Program-made: the position numbers and the translations under genes
Source of the DNA: an uncultured euryarchaeote
Lineage (GTDB): Archaea > Thermoplasmatota > Poseidoniia > Poseidoniales > Thalassarchaeaceae
Reading direction: 5' to 3'
Assembly (NCBI GenBank): GCA_937876055.1
Contig: CALEIW010000050.1
Span: forward strand, 1 to 6,113
Length of the DNA stretch: 6,113 nucleotides
Shown: in pieces, positions 1 to 5,452 of the stretch
How positions within the stretch are numbered: position 1 is the stretch's first letter
How the letters are laid out: each line of letters begins with the position of its first letter
The notes under the pieces: generated by a model
What the model saw: only the letters and a program-made list of their open reading frames with translations
Database searches by the model: none
Told to the model about the DNA's origin: nothing

Positions 1-2004
1 AGCACGGTCCGCCAAAATTTCGTCGACAGCGTCTTCCACCGCAGATGAGTCAGCGGGTGTGTAGCCGTCTGACTCTGCTTTTTCACTGAACCATTTGAGG
101 CGATCTGGAAATTCCGCTTCTGTAGGTTTAGGTCCTTCTTTCAGTAGACTACGCGCCATTGGCACCAGTCCTTCACGAGTGATGACGCCTTCTTCACAGG
201 CGTGAATTGCAAGTGTGAGGATTGGCATTGGGAGAGTTTCTGCTGAGTATTTTGTTCCCTCAGTAATATCTTGACGGGTGTTGTCTAGAAGGGCTGATGC
301 CATCGCTTTAGCGGGGATCCCTGGAGTTCCGCTAGGTTCACCTTCGACGGCGATTAACAAGGTGTCATCTAATTCGGCACCAATCAATGCCTCGACTTGA
401 TTATCTGAGATATTGTATGAGCTAAGACGTTCTATTCTTTGAGCCCGATTAAGTGGAAGGTCGGCCTTTATCGAAGACCATCGCGACTCATCGAGATTGA
501 CTACTGGGATATCGGTTTCAGGATACATTCGAGCGCCACCAGGAAGCGGTCTCATTGCAGTTGTTGTTCCGTCTTCTGGCGCCCCCTTACGAATTACCAC
601 GTTTCGAACTTCCTGAGGAATTCGATGGTAGGATTGACGGGCCCTTTTGATGACTGATTCTAGTGCTAAGTCCGCTTGCCATTCTGGAGCAACGCATAGT
701 ACGAAAGCATCGTTTTCATTTATCTCTAGATTTGATTGGACTAAATCTACTAGATTCTGGTCTATGCCATAGGCAGGTAGTTCATCCGAGTGGAAGATAC
801 CTGCGACACCTGCTAATTTTGCCGCGCTTGCTAATTCTCTTCCAAGCCTTGGTAATTGAGAATCGTCATCATCCATCTCTTTCGTACCTATCTTTCCTGC
901 AAATCCAGGTAGAATTGTTGCCTTTACTAGCGAGCCCTGGGCAAGGGCGCGCTCCACCATTGTTGAAGTGCAATCATCGAAAATTGAGGTGACATCATGA
1001 AGTTGCATTGGAATCCTATTCTCTACAGCCTTAGCAACTCGATTCTCAATAGGAATTTGATCGTCTCTACGGTCAGAGGGAAGTGGGGGGAGACCGGCCT
1101 CGTCTCTCAATTGATTTGCTAGGCGATACATATGTAATTGGCGTGCCATCTCTAATCGGATGATTCTTGGTATCCAATCCAAATCCTGACAACCTTTGAT
1201 TTCGACTCGGTCTCCACAGGCAATACTGACGTTCAAGTCTTGACGGATTGAGCCAAGACCACGGCGAACCATCCGTGTATCCCTAAGCAAGGTGCCGAGA
1301 GCAAGAGCTGTTTCCTTTGCATGTTCAGGAGTTTGAACTTCAGGAGCAGTTGCAATCTCTACTAACGGAACTCCAAGCCTGTCTAGTGTGTAAATCACAA
1401 TCTCACCAGAATCGGTGGATTTTGTATCGAGTTTTCTAGCAGAGTCCTCCTCTAGGCAAATAACATCGACACCCACATCTCCAGAGGGAGTTGTTATCTT
1501 TCCGTCTGTGGCGACTAAGGTAGTACGCTGAAAACCGCTTGTATTTGAGCCATCGACCACGGTTTTTCTCATCGCTTGAAGAAATGGTACAGGCTTTGCG
1601 TCCATCATCGCGCTGATTGTTAAGGCGGCTTTGACCGCCGAATCATCATGAGCTAACGGGGGTGCTTCATCCAACTCGATTAAGCCGGAATTTGGAGACT
1701 GAACATATACGAATGAACGATTTCTACGTGCTTCAAAGCGAGCAGCGACATCGACTTTTCCACCTTCTCCCTCAGCCGCTCTAAGCCTCCTTCCCTCACG
1801 CTTCCATTCGCTGGGAATCTCTTCAATTCCCATTTCATAAAGAGTACTAGGCATCCTAGAATGCAATTTTCCAGTATTCAATTGCTGATGAATTTCCAGA
1901 CCACACATGAAGCCTAGGCTAGACGGATCTAACTCAGAGGCTTTGGCAACCTCTCCATGCGGCTCGCTTGTGCTCACATTATCCAGCGGAGAGTCATCGC
2001 TCAT
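1..2004 (-). CDS. gatE: Glu-tRNA(Gln) amidotransferase subunit E, partial (C-terminal end off the left edge)
   Basis: GatE works with the asparaginase-like GatD in the cytoplasm to convert Glu-tRNA(Gln) to Gln-tRNA(Gln), the archaeal route to glutaminyl-tRNA. The frame is open from an ATG at 2004 to the window edge: 668 codons with no stop. Visible landmarks are GLEIHQQLNTGK at residues 35-46 (E37 and H39 match metal-binding positions of the GatB/GatE cradle), RLGVPLVEIAT near 209-219, GLGSIRQDLNVSI at 249-261 followed by IKGCQDLD, and the return to the cradle with RPLPGGARMYPETDIP around 485-500. Residues ~330-460, between these blocks, fit the AspRS-like GAD insertion that distinguishes GatE from GatB. 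The remainder is the helical/YqeY-like tail; the usual final LMG...RGKADG-like block is missing, so perhaps 30-45 residues lie outside. The N terminus is ~20-25 residues longer than in methanogen GatE and is acidic and serine-rich. The start lies 4 bp after the mcm stop, so co-transcription is likely. No Shine-Dalgarno is visible; GTG at 1977 is an alternative start. Confidence 0.95.
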   Translation of the reverse strand, partial: MSDDSPLDNVSTSEPHGEVAKASELDPSSLGFMCGLEIHQQLNTGKLHSRMPSTLYEMGIEEIPSEWKREGRRLRAAEGEGGKVDVAARFEARRNRSFVYVQSPNSGLIELDEAPPLAHDDSAVKAALTISAMMDAKPVPFLQAMRKTVVDGSNTSGFQRTTLVATDGKITTPSGDVGVDVICLEEDSARKLDTKSTDSGEIVIYTLDRLGVPLVEIATAPEVQTPEHAKETALALGTLLRDTRMVRRGLGSIRQDLNVSIACGDRVEIKGCQDLDWIPRIIRLEMARQLHMYRLANQLRDEAGLPPLPSDRRDDQIPIENRVAKAVENRIPMQLHDVTSIFDDCTSTMVERALAQGSLVKATILPGFAGKIGTKEMDDDDSQLPRLGRELASAAKLAGVAGIFHSDELPAYGIDQNLVDLVQSNLEINENDAFVLCVAPEWQADLALESVIKRARQSYHRIPQEVRNVVIRKGAPEDGTTTAMRPLPGGARMYPETDIPVVNLDESRWSSIKADLPLNRAQRIERLSSYNISDNQVEALIGAELDDTLLIAVEGEPSGTPGIPAKAMASALLDNTRQDITEGTKYSAETLPMPILTLAIHACEEGVITREGLVPMARSLLKEGPKPTEAEFPDRLKWFSEKAESDGYTPADSSAVEDAVDEILADRA

Positions 2005-2008
2005 AGGC

Positions 2009-4168
2009 TCAACGGGCGAAGGAATAGCGCTCGTGTGATATCTCGAATAATTCTCCGCCTTGCAACATTCTCGAAAGTACCTCCTCAACTTGGTATTCGT
2101 TTACACCACGCGTTTCGCTGCGATTGAGAATCTCAGTTAATTCTGCAACGCCCTTATCGCTGCACAAATCTCGGATTATCGACCTCACAGCATTGCCTGC
2201 ATTTCTTTGACTAACTGATACACCGGATGCTAATTCTGACTCGTCTTCAATTCCGGCTTCTTCTCGCCAGTGTCTGAATATTGCTAGCGCCATTTTTGCA
2301 TCATCCGCGCTGGCAACTTCTCGGAGATGCATTCTAGCATGAGCCTCTGTCAAGCGAATTAGGGCCTCCAAGGCTCGAGGGGTAATCGGAATTACATCTG
2401 CCTCTGTGTATTGTTGTTGATCTCGCCCAAATGATTGTCTCTCGTTTGTGTAGTATTCTAGAATCAGTGCCTTTGCATCGTCACTCAAGTCTGGATTTAT
2501 ATTTCTCTTAGCATAGGCGATGTACTTTCTGAGGAATTCTAAGGTTAAGTGTTCGGAACCATCCACTCCCGTTCCAAAGATTTCACCCTCCTCTGCTTCT
2601 TTTAGATCAAACTCCAAGGCTTCATCCAACTTCGTCTCACTAACACCCTGAGTTCTGACTTCTAGAATATGTCTAGCTATTCTCTCATCATCATCAACTC
2701 TTACTTCATCGCGCAACATCCAGATAATATCGAATCTTGACGCAAGAGGTGGTGGTAAACCAGTTTCGTTAAACGAGTGCATTACGCTCTCATTCGCTCC
2801 TCGCTTTGTGAATCGGCCTTCTTTCGGGTTGGCCGCTGCAAGTACTGCACAGCGAGTGTTCAATGTAGCCTTCACACCACCTTTTGATACATCCAAGCGC
2901 TGTTGTTCCATAGCAGGATGCATAGTGGCTCTATCCTCCGGGCTGATCTTATCGAACTCGTCAATTGCAGCCATCCCTCTATCAGAAAGAGGCAACACTC
3001 CTGCTTCTAGAGCAAATCTTCCGCCCCCACCAAATTCGTCTCTCACAGCTGCGGCTGTAAGACCAGCACCGGAGACACCACCACCAGTAGCAAACATACC
3101 TCGAGGTGAGAGTTTTGACATGTAATTGAGAAGTTGTGATTTCGCAACACCAGGGTCTCCCATTAGTAGAATATGGATATCTCCACGAGAACGTGTAGCA
3201 TCTTTGTTTACTCGGGATACTCCACCAAATAATTGCAGAGCGAGACTCCTCTTCACGAAATGTACGACTCCGGTTGCGTAAACCGAAGGTGCAATTGAGC
3301 GTTGCATCAATTGTAGCAAGTCATGTCTAGCACCGACGTCGATTATTGCTTGGCGGTCTTCGTCGGATATTTTTATTTCAGTGAATGGTGTACTCTCGTG
3401 TTCAGAACTCACAAGGTGATAGATGATGTCAAACATCGGGGTTTTCTTGTTCCTCTTTACCTCAGAATGAACAACAGGTATGACATTGATTACAACTCTC
3501 TGGCCTGGAAGATGTTTGTTTACCAAGTCGCCCTCAACCAGTACTTGTCCTCGAGATGGTTGAGCCCCGCTGGGCACGTTTTCAGGAACTTCTTGGACCT
3601 CAATCCATTGGTTATTGACCATTCGAGAGACATTCATGACGAGGTTGAAGCGGGTTCCGCCAGAGCGTCCTGCTGACTCACCACATCCTGTTTCATCGGG
3701 ACACTTCAGAGGTTCTTTCAATTCCCTTTCATTTTCTTGAATCATCTCTACTGTGTGTCCACAATTCTCACATTGGAAGACCGCTCGATGAATTCTAGGT
3801 TTAATTTCACTAATTTTTGTACAAATGACTTCGGCGCTTCGTAACATCTCTATGTCACGGCTTCCCATATCTCTAAGATCTCGTCGACTATCCTTAGGAA
3901 GCTCACCGACTCGAATTAAACAATCAAGATCTTCACCACGCTCACGGCAAATTTCTGTTAGAGTGGTTCTTCCATTGTTGATTATTTTACGTGGGTCCTT
4001 CAGGACATCTTCTGCGAACTCTGGATCGAAGGCCTGAAGCTCGTGGAAGGTAATGTCAAGCACAGCATTTTCAGACTGCTTTGACAGTAGGAGAACTATC
4101 TCAGACTCTTTTGCTTCGGTGAAGAAAGTCCTCCACCTTGCCGATGAATCATGTGCTGCCATCGTCAT
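2009..4168 (-). CDS. mcm: Replicative DNA helicase MCM
   Basis: This is the hexameric ATP-dependent 3'-5' helicase that unwinds DNA at archaeal replication forks. Numbered from the ATG at 4168 (719 aa, slightly longer than the ~650-700 aa usual for archaeal MCM), the order is: N-terminal helical domain; zinc-binding segment with C133, C136, C156 and C162; OB-fold with a basic hairpin (KRNKK, 238-242) that would contact DNA; AAA+ core with Walker A GDPGVAKSQ at 337-345 (K343), Walker B IDEFDK (D403, E404), the presensor-1 hairpin before VLAAANP (sensor 1 N447), arginine finger SRFD (R478) and sensor 2 TPRALEALIR (R598); and a C-terminal winged helix from ~655. All catalytic residues are present and there is no intein. 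Start choice: a GTG at 4177 is in frame, but the ATG at 4168 has GGTGA 5 nt upstream, and the GTG overlaps that motif, so the ATG is preferred. The gene is followed by gatE after 4 bp and is divergent from the DUF296 gene across a region with origin-like repeats. Confidence 0.96.
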   Translation of the reverse strand: MTMAAHDSSARWRTFFTEAKESEIVLLLSKQSENAVLDITFHELQAFDPEFAEDVLKDPRKIINNGRTTLTEICRERGEDLDCLIRVGELPKDSRRDLRDMGSRDIEMLRSAEVICTKISEIKPRIHRAVFQCENCGHTVEMIQENERELKEPLKCPDETGCGESAGRSGGTRFNLVMNVSRMVNNQWIEVQEVPENVPSGAQPSRGQVLVEGDLVNKHLPGQRVVINVIPVVHSEVKRNKKTPMFDIIYHLVSSEHESTPFTEIKISDEDRQAIIDVGARHDLLQLMQRSIAPSVYATGVVHFVKRSLALQLFGGVSRVNKDATRSRGDIHILLMGDPGVAKSQLLNYMSKLSPRGMFATGGGVSGAGLTAAAVRDEFGGGGRFALEAGVLPLSDRGMAAIDEFDKISPEDRATMHPAMEQQRLDVSKGGVKATLNTRCAVLAAANPKEGRFTKRGANESVMHSFNETGLPPPLASRFDIIWMLRDEVRVDDDERIARHILEVRTQGVSETKLDEALEFDLKEAEEGEIFGTGVDGSEHLTLEFLRKYIAYAKRNINPDLSDDAKALILEYYTNERQSFGRDQQQYTEADVIPITPRALEALIRLTEAHARMHLREVASADDAKMALAIFRHWREEAGIEDESELASGVSVSQRNAGNAVRSIIRDLCSDKGVAELTEILNRSETRGVNEYQVEEVLSRMLQGGELFEISHERYSFAR

Positions 4169-4169
4169 A

Positions 4170-4180
4170 GTTTTCACCGC
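4170..4180 (+). repeat. 11-bp direct repeat, copy 1 (GTTTTCACCGC)
   Basis: The sequence GTTTTCACCGC occurs here and again at 4256-4266, 86 bp apart. This copy overlaps the mcm ribosome-binding site and the alternative GTG start. Read on the minus strand it is GCGGTGAAAAC, whose GTGAAAAC resembles the GTGGAAAC half of the ORB-like dyad. Confidence 0.6.
4174..4178 (-). promoter_or_regulatory. Shine-Dalgarno-like site of mcm
   Basis: On the minus strand this reads GGTGA, matching the archaeal 16S anti-Shine-Dalgarno region, and sits 5 nt before the ATG at 4168. It overlaps the alternative GTG start at 4177, and so argues for the ATG. The same bases belong to an 11-bp direct repeat (4170-4180 and 4256-4266), so the match could be coincidental. 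Confidence 0.5.
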
Positions 4181-4235
4181 CGGGCAACAGAAGTGAAAAT
4201 CCGTAGTCTATGAACAAAGCGGATGGTTTACTCGA

Positions 4236-4256
4236 CCCCCCTGTTTCCACTGGAAG
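4236..4256 (-). promoter_or_regulatory. Origin recognition box (ORB)-like element
   Basis: Read on the minus strand, the site is CTTCCAGTGGAAAC, then A, then GGGGGG. It contains a perfect TTCCA-n-TGGAA dyad (4245-4255) followed by AAC and a one-sided G-string. Archaeal ORBs bound by Orc1/Cdc6 are known to combine exactly these parts: a dyad recognised by the winged helix and a G-string contacted by the AAA+ domain, which gives the site a polarity. The G-string points toward mcm. That such a sequence should occur by chance in a short intergenic region next to mcm seems unlikely, but no search against known ORBs was possible. Confidence 0.65.
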
Positions 4257-4266
4257 TTTTCACCGC
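4256..4266 (+). repeat. 11-bp direct repeat, copy 2 (GTTTTCACCGC)
   Basis: This is an exact second copy of the repeat at 4170-4180. It directly abuts the ORB-like dyad on the side away from the G-string, so that on the minus strand GGTGAAAAC and AGTGGAAAC occur in tandem. Confidence 0.6.
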
Positions 4267-4295
4267 AAGACGTCGCCAAAATGCAGGCTTGAGCG

Positions 4296-4308
4296 CTTCC
4301 ACTGCAAG
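4296..4308 (-). promoter_or_regulatory. Degenerate mini-ORB-like half site
   Basis: On the minus strand the site is TTGCAGTGGAAGC, which matches TTCCAGTGGAAAC of the strong site at 11 of 13 positions. It is not followed by a G-string. The plus-strand octamer TTCCACTG is shared exactly with the strong site 52 bp away, in the same orientation. It may be a secondary Orc1/Cdc6 contact or a chance match. Confidence 0.35.
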
Positions 4309-4329
4309 AATTTCTTCAGTTTGCCGGAG

Positions 4330-4341
4330 CCCACAGGAAAC
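4330..4341 (+). promoter_or_regulatory. Degenerate ORB-like site, opposite orientation
   Basis: The plus strand reads CCCACAGGAAAC, resembling the CCACAGGAAAC core of Sulfolobus mini-ORB sites as I recall it. It lies in the opposite orientation to the strong site at 4236-4256. The only G-run downstream is short (TTGGG, 4348-4352 region), so this is weaker. If real, it would make an inverted pair enclosing ~75 bp. Confidence 0.33.
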
Positions 4342-4366
4342 CATCCTTGGGATTTGTTCAAGCACC

Positions 4367-4392
4367 GCTCCACAACCCCCCCTTCATGGAGC
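4367..4392. repeat. Inverted repeat enclosing a C7 tract at the DUF296 start
   Basis: GCTCCA (4367-4372) and TGGAGC (4387-4392) are perfect inverted repeats separated by 14 nt that include seven consecutive C (4376-4382). The ATG start at 4386 lies at the inner edge of the right arm. In RNA this could form a short hairpin over the start codon; on the minus strand it gives a second G-string reminiscent of the ORB-like site. Function unknown. Confidence 0.45.
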
Positions 4393-4814
4393 ATACGCGC
4401 TCTGGAAGTGATATCTTAGTTCGCATTGACCCTGGTGAAGAAATCCATGCAGCATTGAAGAAATTGGCTGATGAACTTGGATTTGATGCGGCGGCCATTA
4501 CCAGCGGAATTGGCCGGACACGAGAAAATCAATATGGTTACATGAATGAAGAAGGAATTTACAAGAGGAGATTATTGGATTCACCATCAGAACTGGTCAG
4601 TTTATCTGGTAATATTGCACGAACAGAAAATGGAGATGCTTTCACCCATATCCACTGTTGTTGGTCAGATGATGACAACAATGTACACGCGGGACATATG
4701 TTTGAGTCTGTAGTTCATGTTGTTGCTGAAGTACACGTCAGAGTAATGGAGTACGCAGTGATGACTCGTTGTCCTCTTGCTAATGCAGAATTACTGGGTC
4801 TAGAATTTGACTGA
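4386..4814 (+). CDS. PPC domain (DUF296) protein
   Basis: A 142-aa single-domain protein of the PPC (plants and prokaryotes conserved)/DUF296 family. Family members form small trimers; prokaryotic versions have no firmly established reaction, while in plants the domain is found in AT-hook DNA-binding proteins. The sequence shows the usual order: an N-terminal strand SGSDILVRIDPGEEI, helix ALKKLADELGFDAAAITSGIG, and the conserved histidine cluster THIHCCWSDDDNNVHAGHM, where H88, H90 and H104 correspond to the proposed metal-binding histidines. The final strand region contains AEVHVRVMEYAV. There is no signal peptide, membrane segment or AT-hook. An upstream in-frame TTG at 4347 would add 13 residues outside the domain and is not preferred. 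No Shine-Dalgarno precedes the ATG; the upstream bases are a C7 tract, so leaderless translation is possible. It is followed by a hydrolase after 22 bp on the same strand, probably co-transcribed. Substrate or ligand unknown. Confidence 0.87.
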   Translation: MEHTRSGSDILVRIDPGEEIHAALKKLADELGFDAAAITSGIGRTRENQYGYMNEEGIYKRRLLDSPSELVSLSGNIARTENGDAFTHIHCCWSDDDNNVHAGHMFESVVHVVAEVHVRVMEYAVMTRCPLANAELLGLEFD

Positions 4815-4836
4815 AATTTCTCAAGGGCTGGTCGTG

Positions 4837-5448
4837 ATGAAAATTCTCTTTGCTCATGGTTTAGAAGGCAGTCCAAATGGATCTAAGCCGACATGGATGA
4901 AAGAGAGTCTTGGTTGGGAGATAATATGCCCTGAGATGAGTAACAATGGTTGGACTATAGCAGACCAAACAGAAGTCATCACTAAGGCTATCGCTGAGAA
5001 TGAAGATATTGACATCGTAATGGGCTCATCTTACGGAGGGCTCGCTATTGCCAATGCTTCGGAAAGATTTGCTGAACGTAATCTGAGGTTGGTTTTGCTG
5101 GCACCTGCTTTTGGGCTTGCAGGAAATTTTCGTTCGATTGCTGGTGAACAGGGCTTGATTGAATGGGAAAATACTGGTTCTCGCCAGTATTTCCATCATG
5201 GATTCGGACACGAGGTAGAATTCGGTTGGGATTTCATTACATCAGCTGATGAGATGTCCTGGCCTAACCTCCACCATCCCACAATAATTCTTCATGGAAG
5301 CCAAGACGATATCGTCCCAATCGATTCTTCACGAAAGGTATCAGAATCCAATGAATTAGTAGAAATTATAGAAGTCGAAGATGGACACAGATTAGCAGAC
5401 TCTCTGCATTTCATCCCTCTAGCAGTGCAGAGAGTTCTTTCTCGTTAA
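4837..5448 (+). CDS. Small alpha/beta hydrolase (YqiA/esterase-like)
   Basis: A cytoplasmic 203-aa alpha/beta-hydrolase-fold protein, close in size to YqiA/UPF0227-type esterases. It starts MKILFAHGLEGSPNGSK, the first strand plus the oxyanion-loop HG motif. The nucleophile elbow is GSSYGG with S65, the acid is D157 in HGSQDDIVP, and the base is H184 in EDGHRL, so the Ser-Asp-His triad is complete. The cap region is short (~95-140). There is no signal peptide. The ATG at 4837 is preferred because MKILFAHG is the natural beginning of the fold; TTG at 4807 would add ten residues and overlap the preceding stop by 8 nt, and GTG at 4834 is a third option. The substrate cannot be told from sequence; a carboxylesterase or thioesterase activity is plausible. 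It probably forms an operon with the PPC protein and is convergent with the ABC ATPase gene, with only 4 bp between stop codons. Confidence 0.85.
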   Translation: MKILFAHGLEGSPNGSKPTWMKESLGWEIICPEMSNNGWTIADQTEVITKAIAENEDIDIVMGSSYGGLAIANASERFAERNLRLVLLAPAFGLAGNFRSIAGEQGLIEWENTGSRQYFHHGFGHEVEFGWDFITSADEMSWPNLHHPTIILHGSQDDIVPIDSSRKVSESNELVEIIEVEDGHRLADSLHFIPLAVQRVLSR

Positions 5449-5452
5449 CCGA

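Larger units (their letters stand above)
4169..4385. other. Divergent intergenic region; candidate replication origin (ORB-containing)
   Basis: This gap between mcm and the DUF296 gene holds no convincing gene; the short open frames across it look like no known protein. It does hold a strong ORB-like element (4236-4256), two weaker relatives (4296-4308 and 4330-4341), an 11-bp direct repeat, a second C/G tract at 4376-4382, and a TTCCACTG octamer at 4245-4252 repeated at 4297-4304. Archaeal origins typically consist of Orc1/Cdc6-binding ORBs in an intergenic region close to replication genes, and here the neighbour is mcm. Against an origin: no cdc6 gene is in the window, and the space between the repeats is not markedly AT-rich, so an unwinding element is not obvious. 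An Orc1/Cdc6-regulated promoter is the main alternative. No clear TATA/BRE element could be assigned to either flanking gene. Confidence 0.5.

Noticed and set aside
439..992. Two rightward open frames (439-657 and 663-992).
   Set aside because: They lie antisense to the well-supported gatE frame, have no recognisable domains and are explained as shadows of it.
2808..4037. Rightward open frames at 2808-3125, 3323-3676 and 3825-4037.
   Set aside because: All are antisense to conserved mcm coding sequence, including the Walker A/B and zinc regions, and their translations look random.
4351..4360. GATTTGTTCA as a TATA-like box for the DUF296 gene.
   Set aside because: The position, 26-35 nt before the ATG, would suit a leaderless transcript, but the sequence is too weak a match to call.
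4347..4385. TTG start adding 13 residues to the DUF296 protein.
   Set aside because: The added residues (C-rich DNA, QAPLHNPPF) are outside the PPC domain, and the ATG at 4386 fits the family start.
4210..4419. Overlapping rightward frames in the intergenic region (4210-4419, 4223-4411).
   Set aside because: They run through the repeats into the DUF296 gene in other frames and show no protein-like composition.
5026..5211. Leftward 61-codon frame.
   Set aside because: It is antisense to the catalytic core of the hydrolase and is a shadow.
5426..5446. GAGA...TCTC mini-hairpin near the hydrolase stop as a terminator.
   Set aside because: The stem is only four base pairs, lies inside the coding sequence and has no following T-tract.
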